Made by a program: the position numbers and the translations under genes
Assembly (NCBI GenBank): GCA_017964115.1
Contig: JAGCSL010000059.1
Coordinates: 1 to 5,962 of the forward strand
Origin: Candidatus Saccharimonadota bacterium
GTDB taxonomy: Bacteria; Patescibacteriota; Saccharimonadia; Saccharimonadales; Saccharimonadaceae
Direction: 5' to 3'
Length of the DNA stretch: 5,962 nucleotides
Shown here: in pieces, positions 1 through 5,962 of the stretch
Layout: the number at the start of each line of letters is the position of its first letter
Numbering within the stretch: the stretch's first letter is position 1
The notes under the pieces: generated by a model
What the model was told of the DNA's origin: nothing
Database searches by the model: none
The model's input: only the letters and a program-made list of their open reading frames with translations

Positions 1-539
1 CAATTTTTACGGCAGAATTATTAGGCATCGTGGGCTTCTACTGGCTCCATGAAGGATATTTAGGCAACACTCAACTCACAATCAGTCGTTATGTTGGGCT
101 CAACTCGTGGAGTATAATTGTATTTCTTATCTGCAATTTAGCCATAATTGCACTCGCTACAGTATACATGGTTAATTCAGGGATTAAAAAATTCTCCTGG
201 CGATTTTTGCTAGGTATGTATATCCTATGCTTCCTAATATTATCTCTTTGCCCCCACACGCCAGACGATAACCAAATGACTTTTATACATCGCTTCTTTT
301 CTGCGGGCCTCTTCGTCGCGCTTGCGCTACTCGGGTTTGTTACTACAGGGCTGACAAATAATAAACTAGCGCGTGGTTTTTGCTATTTGTTCGTGCTCTA
401 TGGTTTTCACTTTATAATCGCGCATGCAAATCAATTACCATACCACATGAATAATGTTTTAATCTGGGAAACTATATATGTCTATGGCGGCTTTGCCGTA
501 ATGTTAATAGCAAAGCCGCAAAAGAAGCTCAAAAGCTAA
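1..539 (+). CDS. DUF998-like multi-pass membrane protein, 5'-truncated by the window edge
   Basis: An integral membrane protein of unknown function. A GTG at 30 gives 169 residues, but the same frame is open back to base 3 and encodes hydrophobic residues that complete a first membrane helix (FTAELLGIVGFYWL). I therefore read it as a gene starting left of the window, not one starting at the GTG, which has no good ribosome site. Numbering from the GTG, membrane segments lie near residues 27-48, 57-74, 89-108, 114-132 and 143-161. A conserved-looking TISRYVG follows helix 1, and P75, D79/D80 and H87 lie between helices 3 and 4. This layout, with a TIS-type motif after helix 1 and a P...D...H loop, recalls the DUF998 family; that assignment is by eye. 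The C-terminus is basic (KPQKKLKS). It ends at TAA 537-539, four bases from the convergent neighbour. No catalytic function can be assigned. Confidence 0.75.
   Translation, partial: IFTAELLGIVGFYWLHEGYLGNTQLTISRYVGLNSWSIIVFLICNLAIIALATVYMVNSGIKKFSWRFLLGMYILCFLILSLCPHTPDDNQMTFIHRFFSAGLFVALALLGFVTTGLTNNKLARGFCYLFVLYGFHFIIAHANQLPYHMNNVLIWETIYVYGGFAVMLIAKPQKKLKS
487..519. repeat. Perfect 10-bp inverted repeat at the convergent gene ends
   Basis: GCGGCTTTGC at 487-496 is the exact reverse complement of 510-519, with a 13-base loop. It sits inside the last codons of the membrane-protein gene, about 25 bases beyond the stop of the convergent surface-protein gene. RNA from either strand would form a stable GC-rich hairpin. 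On neither strand does a run of U follow the stem. On the minus strand a T-rich stretch (TTCTTTT) comes just before the stem, so it is not a textbook intrinsic terminator. It could still end or protect the 3' end of the surface-protein transcript. A weak second hairpin (AGCT, loop CAAA, AGCT) lies at 526-537. Confidence 0.6.
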
Positions 540-543
540 CTAA

Positions 544-2169
544 CTATCGACGCTGCTTACGCAGTAGCATCGAACCAGCTAGAGCGCTCAATCCCAGCAC
601 ACCACCGAAGATCATCGGCGAGGATGCGCTCGTTTTTGGGTTTTGCGCGTATTGATTTACTACATCAAAGTTCGTAATATCGGAGGAATATTGCGGAACA
701 TCATCTTGTGTAATCGTATACACATATTCATTGCCATTCTCATCATATTTTAAGAGATCATGGAAAGAGAAGCGCCATAGATCCTCATCTTCGTCTTTCT
801 CAACCTCAACCTGTGCTATAAACACACCGTTACGGTATAGCTTGATAACGGATTTATTCGGACGAATCTTGGATGAGTTATTGTTATCTATCCAACGAAC
901 CGTACCGTTTATATCCATTAGATTTAGTTCAAAATTATTAGCCGCCATGGTAATAATTGGCCTTAAGCCAGCGCGCGGAATTGATGCCCAACAGTCACTT
1001 TGAGAGTAGCATATCTCACCTTGGGTGGAGACGAAATATACTGGTGCTCGACCAAAATATGTTTCCGTATCGATATCAGTCACATTTCCGTACAAAGTCT
1101 TCATCCAATAAGAAGTATTCCAAATCCAAGAGTAATCATCGTTGACGTACTCTTTAATATCCCCCAAAACCTTATAATCCGTCAGATAATCTTCATGATT
1201 TTCTTCGCTACTTCCAGATGCATTATACCAATCAGCAAGAGGCAAGTTCTCGCCGCTAATAGCGTGAACAAGCTCATTTAATTCCGAAATACTAATCATA
1301 TCAACGTCATCAACGCTATAGCCAAAATCATTTAATTTATTTTGATAATCACTTAGATATCGAATCACATTCAAATCAGGACCATCTTCAGAGATCTCGC
1401 CTACACTATCCTTCAATTCAAAATTGGTATATCCATTCGTGAAATTATCCAGACTTTTTGCAAAGCTACTGAGCTTCAGGCCGTCGTTGAACAGAAACAT
1501 GGTGGCATAGATTGGGTAATTTGCTTTTCCTTTATCACCAGTAACGCCACGCGCAAGCTCATTTTGCAAAGCATAGCCTTTTGTATTCTTCGTAATTGTT
1601 ACGTAAGGATATAACTTATATGTATAGTTTTGGTACATCACACCATCTTCTTCGTATCGCTCTCCGACAACCGTAGAAACGTAAGCCTTATCTCCATTCG
1701 AATCGTTAACTTCTACCGGAAAAGAAAAATCTTCGACTTCGCTCAGCCCATATTTACTCAGAACTGCTTGCAGCCATTCTTGAGAACCAGAAACTTCTGC
1801 GCCATCAACAAAATATTTTGCGCCAGGATTAAAAGTAGAACAATAGTATGAACCGCTACTCTGCAGTTTGCAGACTTGCTTTACATAAGTTGTATTTATA
1901 TCTACTGTAACCTTATCGTAATTTGAGCCAACATAGAGATTATACTTTGACATGGCAGAAATTTTACCGTCAGCATTCTTCGTCACATAAAAACATTCCG
2001 TCTTTAGGCAGAACTCATCGCCAACCGATATTTTCTTATCATTATCTTTATCGGTTACGATAACTTTGGAAGACGCAGCAGCCGCGGGTATACAATGGAA
2101 CGCAAAGCCAAGCACCAAAAGCAATGATGCAAATAATAATTTTATGTTTGTTTTCTTTTTTATTTTCAT
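544..2169 (-). CDS. Secreted, probably sortase-anchored surface protein with DUF6273-like and Cna_B-like domains
   Basis: A complete 541-residue exported protein. Residues 1-32 form a signal peptide: basic MKIKKK, a hydrophobic core at 11-25, then an alanine-rich cleavage site near A31/A32. C26 is not in a lipobox. The N-terminal part holds cysteine pairs C54/C59 and C100/C110 and a SKYNLYVG motif at 74-81. Residues about 284-412 look DUF6273-like: DMISISELNEL, then SYWMKTLYG, YFVSTQGEIC and GLRPIITM. Residues about 420-507 resemble a Cna_B domain (TVRWIDNNN, KIRPNKSVIKLYRNG, LLKYDENGNEYVYTIT). The tail has NPKTS at 510-514, a hydrophobic stretch at 517-536 and basic RKQRR, as in a sorting signal of the sortase B class. 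The likely role is a wall-displayed surface protein, perhaps binding or adhesion; the ligand is unknown. The ATG start is fixed by the signal peptide and a strong AGGAG. It has its own promoter. The stop is TAG. Confidence 0.88.
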   Translation of the reverse strand: MKIKKKTNIKLLFASLLLVLGFAFHCIPAAAASSKVIVTDKDNDKKISVGDEFCLKTECFYVTKNADGKISAMSKYNLYVGSNYDKVTVDINTTYVKQVCKLQSSGSYYCSTFNPGAKYFVDGAEVSGSQEWLQAVLSKYGLSEVEDFSFPVEVNDSNGDKAYVSTVVGERYEEDGVMYQNYTYKLYPYVTITKNTKGYALQNELARGVTGDKGKANYPIYATMFLFNDGLKLSSFAKSLDNFTNGYTNFELKDSVGEISEDGPDLNVIRYLSDYQNKLNDFGYSVDDVDMISISELNELVHAISGENLPLADWYNASGSSEENHEDYLTDYKVLGDIKEYVNDDYSWIWNTSYWMKTLYGNVTDIDTETYFGRAPVYFVSTQGEICYSQSDCWASIPRAGLRPIITMAANNFELNLMDINGTVRWIDNNNSSKIRPNKSVIKLYRNGVFIAQVEVEKDEDEDLWRFSFHDLLKYDENGNEYVYTITQDDVPQYSSDITNFDVVNQYAQNPKTSASSPMIFGGVLGLSALAGSMLLRKQRR

Positions 2170-2202
2170 GAGTTACTCCTATTTTTTATTACGGAATAAC
2201 TC
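2170..2202 (-). repeat. Leader inverted repeat flanking the Shine-Dalgarno site
   Basis: On the minus strand GAGTTA (2197-2202) pairs with TAACTC (2170-2175), the latter directly abutting the start codon. The 21-base loop contains the AGGAG site. The stem is only six pairs and AU-rich, so a regulatory role is a weak suggestion. It could also be chance, because the near-direct repeat TAGGAGTTA / TAGGAGTAA produces part of the pattern. Confidence 0.3.
2176..2180 (-). promoter_or_regulatory. Shine-Dalgarno site of the surface-protein gene
   Basis: AGGAG on the minus strand lies six bases before the ATG at 2167-2169, which is ideal spacing and supports this start. A second AGGAG, part of a TAGGAGTTA copy, lies about 25 bases further upstream and is too far away to serve this ATG. 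Confidence 0.85.
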
Positions 2203-2217
2203 CTACACTCTGTCATA

Positions 2218-2246
2218 ATTTTAGCAAAGAATCCAAAAATAATCAA
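2218..2246 (-). promoter_or_regulatory. Sigma-70-type promoter with extended -10 for the surface-protein gene
   Basis: Read on the minus strand, TTGATT (2241-2246) is followed after exactly 17 bases by TAAAAT (2218-2223). These match four of six -35 and five of six -10 consensus bases. The -10 is preceded by TGC, giving an extended -10 TGCTAAAAT. Transcription would start near 2211-2213, leaving a leader of roughly 42-44 bases with the Shine-Dalgarno site at its end. The promoter lies wholly in the 123-base gap between the two minus-strand genes. I see no hairpin with a T-run in that gap after the upstream gene's stop, so read-through from upstream remains possible. Confidence 0.65.
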
Positions 2247-2292
2247 CTGCCTATCAACATTAAAACAACAACCGATATACAGAAAAATAGAT

Positions 2293-5200
2293 TTAAGAAT
2301 TCAATATTGGCGAGGCCCAAGTTCCCTCGGTAATCGCTCTTTGCAAAGAGTTACGGTCATTCTCGCTCATACCAGTACCCATGCGCGTAATTAGAGACTT
2401 CAAAAAGCGTTGACGTCCATATTCTGTAAGAGTAAATTGATAGCGCCTGCGACGTCCTCGGCGTCCAACTTCTTGTATGTTACAAATATGTTCGATATCT
2501 CTGACGCCAAACCACCAACCAAGGATTCTACCAAGTCGACGCATATTACCGCCATCTAGGGTAATAAAGTCGCTCATCTCACGCTCGAACTGCTCAACAA
2601 CACCATTAAAACGCTGACGATCCAGGATCATCTCGCGGAAATCGGCAATATCTTCCGGACGTAATACGTTCGACGAGTAACCGCCGGCTACATTACGATA
2701 CGCATCATTAATAACCGAATCACCAGGGGCCGCATAGAATTTCAGATAGCGCGTATCGTCCGTATCAATAACCGCGCCGCCAACTCTTACCGATAGACGC
2801 GTGCTCGGATCCATCAAATCTCTAGCTTCTGGATTACCAGAATTTTCCATTCTTTCGCCATAAGGCTGACCAAATACATTAGCTAGTTTATAACCTACAC
2901 GCAAGTCGTCCGAGCCTGCACCGGTCCAACCGAACGAGCCATCTGACGCATAGCCAAAGCCGTTCGCGGCCGCAAAATGCGCCGCACGATAAGCAAAGTT
3001 TCCGCCAGCGGTATGGATATTACCTTCCAGTGCGCCAAACAGGTTATTCATGCGCTCAATCGTCAATACAGCACCAAAGCCAGGCGCAACTCTTGTGCGG
3101 TCCACATTGAAGAATGTTGTACCAGTAAAGATTGGCGTTTTTGGATTCTTTCGGGCCGCTTCTTGGTACGAGGCAATATAACGCTTATTTAAGTGCTTAA
3201 TATCAGCATCATTACGTACTATTACCACGTCATTATTGCTCTGCATGCGACCTTCAGTAATAGCTGTATTAATCGCCATCATTACAGCATCGTTCATGCG
3301 ATTTGCCACTTCATGAATACCATGGTGGCCAACTTGCTCAATCGTAGCAATCTTTAATTGCGGAAAGTCTCTACGTGCACGCTCAATTTCAGCATAAGTA
3401 TCATTAACTCGTTGCCTTACTTCTTCTGGAGTACCTTTTTCTTTTTCGCGCCAGTTCATATCAAGCACGATCATAAAGGACCCCATATCAACACCCTCTT
3501 GTTGCGCATATAGGGACAAAGTCTTATAAATATTAGCTGATTCGCTCGGAGCGTGTACTGGAATCGTTACAATCGTCTTGACATCGCCAGACATCTCACG
3601 CAATTCACGCGAGCCCGCCACGTCAGCATCGAGCGTAGCAACATAATCTTCGCCACGTTTTTCGGCTAGTTGCCCTCTAAACCAAGCGGTCTCTTCGCCA
3701 AGTTCGAGCTGCCTACGTTCTGAAATTCGTGGCGAAACATCACCGATACGATCACCTTCGCCAGTCAATTCACCACTGTAGCCACCGTAAAGAGTATGTG
3801 GGCCAGGTTCGTCTCTAACACTTGGGCCGTTCTGATCCGGTTTGTAACGCGATCCATTCATAGCGCCAGCCGGCGAGAACGGGAAGAGCATCGGGAATAC
3901 AACAGCTTGATCTGCCGAAGCGATAAGATATTCAGGCACATCAATCGACTTCTCGACAGTTTCAGTAATGCTCTCCGTAATAGGAATAGTGCCGTTAAAA
4001 CCTCTACCAACCGCCGTCGCAAGAGGCGCAATCATTGTTCTACCACTAGAATCGGTCCCCAATTCTTGTACAACTTCTGCAAAACGACCAGTAAAGCGTC
4101 CATTCGAATCAAAGAAGGCCGAGGCCGCACTGCCTGGTTGTGGCAAGAATACTAATTGTCCGTTCGAAGTCAAAGTCCCTTCAACCTCAATTGGCGTCAT
4201 CTGGGTGCCCTGGGTTGGCGAAATCATCAGCTTAATGTTACCATTCCTAGCCAACTCACTAAACTTTGCGACATGGCTACCATGGAATGAACCAGAATCC
4301 GACATAGTCGTGATAAAACCGCGAGCGCCCGTAGTTGGATCGGTGTAATAGTGGCAAGCTAGCTCATTACGGTCGAAGGCAGGCGTATTATTATCGTACC
4401 AGAATGAACGCGTAACGCGCACAGTCTCGCCCGGATGATTACGATAATATTCATCAATCGACACATTTCTAGTACGTGTAGAGTTAACCTTCGTAATAAT
4501 CTTCTGCGACAAGCTTCCGCTCTCAGATACATTAATGCCCTGAGCCTTCAATTGATCAATTGACGCCTGTGTCATCTGACCAGTTTTAGCGTTCCAGTCA
4601 ATACCAGTAGCAATTGGTTTGCCATCTTGCATCAAGGTATATGTGCCATCGCTTTGGCGAACGAAATCTACGTTCTTAGAATTATCGGTAATAGCGCTAG
4701 TGGCCAATTCCATGTTCGCATTGGCCTTAAAGCCATCGCCTTTGCCCGTAATTAGATTGGCTAGCTTGCGACCAGCGGTTAGCCTCTGTGTATAGTCGCC
4801 GTTACTTGCTTCAAAGATACCCTGGGTAGTCGGGTCAAGCAAAGCCTTAACTTCTTGTACAGCAAAGCCAATCGCTGCACCAGATACGAACGCAAAACCG
4901 GCGCTTTTCGCAATACGCGCAGCTTTAACTTTCTTAGCGGCCTTATCTGAATCATCAATCACGTCGTTAACCTGTTCGGCTACACCTCTCATTAAACGAG
5001 TCGTATTCGAAAGTTGCCCCTCAACGTCATTCATACCGACATCGCTTAAACATTGCTTCGATCTAGCAAGCCACTCTAGCATGCGCAGTTGCTCAATCGG
5101 TGCATCAATTTCATTAGTATACGAAATTACGGAACGTTCAGTTTTTTCTGTCTCAAGATAATACTTACATTGAGCCGTTGCCTGAAGCAATGCATTACGC

Positions 5201-5962
5201 GCTGCGGTCACATCGCCGCCGGACGCCTGTGCATCTCTAACATCTTTAATTCTAGCCTGAAGGCCCTCATAGACATCCTTTGCGTTATGATGCTCATAGA
5301 CCGTAGACATAACCTCGCGACGTCGTTTTTGGTTCGGATCAAATTCACGACCATAGCGCACGTCATATAATGCGCGCGTACGCTCCTTTTCGAAATCTTT
5401 ACCAGCCCTAGCGCCAGCATAGATTGCGCCGCTTAAGCCAGGAATCATAATTAGCATTGAACTAGTTAGGCGTTTTCCAAATAGCTCGCCGACACAAGCC
5501 GCCGCTCCAGCTGCCAAGGCAATTGTCTCTGGAGAAACCACCGTACCGACTCTACTACTTTCCAGGCGGTCGATAATTCTATCAACACGATTATACTTCG
5601 GCGACAACCGGTCAATCTGACGCTGACCATAGAGCACGTCAAAACCTGCCATCACACGCGTCATAGCATCATCATGTTCTAGACGACCATTCAACGCTTC
5701 CGCTACAGTCATCAAATCTTCATAGCGCTGTCTAGCCGCAATTGCGACGTCGGAAAGGTTAGATGAAGACAAATGGCCTTCGCCATACCTTAAACCATCG
5801 TCTTGCAAATCGGCGATTACCTCGCTAAACTGGCGCTTAGCATCTTCAATATCAGTAATCGTACCGTCAGCATAACGCGATACGATATCTTGTACACGCC
5901 GGTGGATATCTGGATGTTGTTCCAAAAGGCTCTTGCGACTATCACCTCTGGAGGTATCGATA
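2293..5962 (-). CDS. Large multidomain protein with a C-terminal GT-A-type glycosyltransferase domain, 5' end beyond the window
   Basis: A TTG at 5923-5925 gives 1,210 residues, but the frame is open to the window edge and the TTG lacks a well-spaced ribosome site, so the true start is probably further right. Numbering from the TTG, 1-125 is charged and helical. Hydrophobic segments lie at about 132-148 and 154-171, and again at 341-357. Residues 174-340 are mostly charged helix, possibly coiled coil. Residues 375-660 are an unassigned, apparently beta-rich region. Residues 782-1080 look like a family 2-type GT-A glycosyltransferase: TIVTIPVHAPSESAN (784-798), metal-binding DAD in VIVRNDADIK (D906, D908), GGNFAYR (974-980) and SDD (1005-1007) as candidate catalytic acids. 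The tail has GRRGRRRR (1154-1161) and LTEYGRQRF. It would transfer a sugar from a nucleotide-sugar donor, probably at the inner membrane face; donor and acceptor are unknown. The stop is TAA, 123 bases before the surface-protein gene. The style recalls large Saccharibacteria proteins. Confidence 0.8.
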   Translation of the reverse strand, partial: IDTSRGDSRKSLLEQHPDIHRRVQDIVSRYADGTITDIEDAKRQFSEVIADLQDDGLRYGEGHLSSSNLSDVAIAARQRYEDLMTVAEALNGRLEHDDAMTRVMAGFDVLYGQRQIDRLSPKYNRVDRIIDRLESSRVGTVVSPETIALAAGAAACVGELFGKRLTSSMLIMIPGLSGAIYAGARAGKDFEKERTRALYDVRYGREFDPNQKRRREVMSTVYEHHNAKDVYEGLQARIKDVRDAQASGGDVTAARNALLQATAQCKYYLETEKTERSVISYTNEIDAPIEQLRMLEWLARSKQCLSDVGMNDVEGQLSNTTRLMRGVAEQVNDVIDDSDKAAKKVKAARIAKSAGFAFVSGAAIGFAVQEVKALLDPTTQGIFEASNGDYTQRLTAGRKLANLITGKGDGFKANANMELATSAITDNSKNVDFVRQSDGTYTLMQDGKPIATGIDWNAKTGQMTQASIDQLKAQGINVSESGSLSQKIITKVNSTRTRNVSIDEYYRNHPGETVRVTRSFWYDNNTPAFDRNELACHYYTDPTTGARGFITTMSDSGSFHGSHVAKFSELARNGNIKLMISPTQGTQMTPIEVEGTLTSNGQLVFLPQPGSAASAFFDSNGRFTGRFAEVVQELGTDSSGRTMIAPLATAVGRGFNGTIPITESITETVEKSIDVPEYLIASADQAVVFPMLFPFSPAGAMNGSRYKPDQNGPSVRDEPGPHTLYGGYSGELTGEGDRIGDVSPRISERRQLELGEETAWFRGQLAEKRGEDYVATLDADVAGSRELREMSGDVKTIVTIPVHAPSESANIYKTLSLYAQQEGVDMGSFMIVLDMNWREKEKGTPEEVRQRVNDTYAEIERARRDFPQLKIATIEQVGHHGIHEVANRMNDAVMMAINTAITEGRMQSNNDVVIVRNDADIKHLNKRYIASYQEAARKNPKTPIFTGTTFFNVDRTRVAPGFGAVLTIERMNNLFGALEGNIHTAGGNFAYRAAHFAAANGFGYASDGSFGWTGAGSDDLRVGYKLANVFGQPYGERMENSGNPEARDLMDPSTRLSVRVGGAVIDTDDTRYLKFYAAPGDSVINDAYRNVAGGYSSNVLRPEDIADFREMILDRQRFNGVVEQFEREMSDFITLDGGNMRRLGRILGWWFGVRDIEHICNIQEVGRRGRRRRYQFTLTEYGRQRFLKSLITRMGTGMSENDRNSLQRAITEGTWASPILNS
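5939..5962. repeat. Imperfect palindrome at the right edge
   Basis: ACCTC-TG-GAGGT (5944-5955) is a perfect 12-base inverted repeat, and TATCGATA (5955-5962) overlaps it as an 8-base palindrome. On the minus strand this precedes the TTG at 5923-5925. If that TTG were the real start, the site could be an operator or leader hairpin. If the gene begins further right, it is coding sequence and the symmetry is probably incidental. Confidence 0.25.

Noticed and set aside
731..1281. Plus-strand open frames opposite the surface-protein gene
   Set aside because: They lie antisense to recognisable Cna_B-like and DUF6273-like coding sequence, and their serine- and arginine-rich translations look like shadows.
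2080..2100. Cysteine C26 near the end of the signal peptide as a possible lipoprotein attachment site
   Set aside because: The preceding residues FAFH do not match a lipobox, while an alanine-rich signal peptidase I site follows and a wall-sorting tail is present.
2293..2335. CGAGG/CCTCG five-base inverted repeat near the end of the large gene as a terminator
   Set aside because: The stem is short, it lies before the stop codon, and it is followed by mixed sequence with no T-run.
3133..3147. NPKTP (residues 927-931) inside the glycosyltransferase protein, similar to the NPKTS sorting motif of the neighbour
   Set aside because: It is internal, within the catalytic domain, and no hydrophobic stretch with a basic tail follows. 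It is chance similarity.
3796..4348. Open plus-strand frames opposite the large gene, up to 126 residues
   Set aside because: They overlap a well-supported coding region on the other strand, have no ribosome sites that I can see, and give low-complexity translations without family resemblance.
1..5962. Alternative genetic code (UGA as an amino acid), as in some Patescibacteria
   Set aside because: All three genes read through as full-length proteins with the standard code and end at TAA or TAG. No in-frame TGA has to be read as an amino acid.
1..5962. tRNA genes, CRISPR repeats, insertion sequences or phage genes
   Set aside because: No cloverleaf-like segment, regular direct-repeat array, transposase or phage-like protein was seen. 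Coding sequence fills nearly the whole window.

Overview
The window carries three protein-coding genes at high density and no RNA genes, CRISPR array or mobile element. The clearest taxonomic hint is the long minus-strand protein on the right. It joins a hydrophobic and helical N-terminal half, a long unassigned middle and a GT-A-type glycosyltransferase domain. I associate this layout with Candidatus Saccharibacteria (TM7) and related Patescibacteria. The left minus-strand gene encodes a secreted protein with a Gram-positive-style wall-sorting tail, which suits a monoderm cell such as a saccharibacterium. The taxon is an inference from protein style, because no marker gene is present. The standard bacterial code reads all three frames cleanly, with stops TAA, TAG and TAA.

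Layout. Positions 1-539 (+) hold the 3' part of a polytopic membrane protein resembling DUF998. It converges with the next gene across only four bases, and a perfect 10-bp inverted repeat lies inside its last codons. Positions 544-2169 (-) hold a complete 541-residue exported protein. In order it has a signal peptide, three local cysteine pairs, a DUF6273-like region, a Cna_B-like domain and an NPKTS sorting signal. Positions 2170-2292 are intergenic and contain a convincing extended -10 promoter and a strong Shine-Dalgarno site for that gene. Positions 2293-5962 (-) hold the large glycosyltransferase-containing protein, whose reading frame stays open through the right edge of the window.

How the genes relate. 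The two minus-strand genes lie in tandem, but the surface-protein gene has its own promoter, so co-transcription is possible without being required. Together they suggest an envelope locus with a wall-attached surface protein beside a large glycosyltransferase, but no shared pathway can be proven from this window. No sortase gene is visible. The points most worth a second look are the degenerate isopeptide triad in the Cna_B domain, the paired cysteines in the exported protein, and the long uncharacterised region and basic C-terminal tail of the glycosyltransferase protein.
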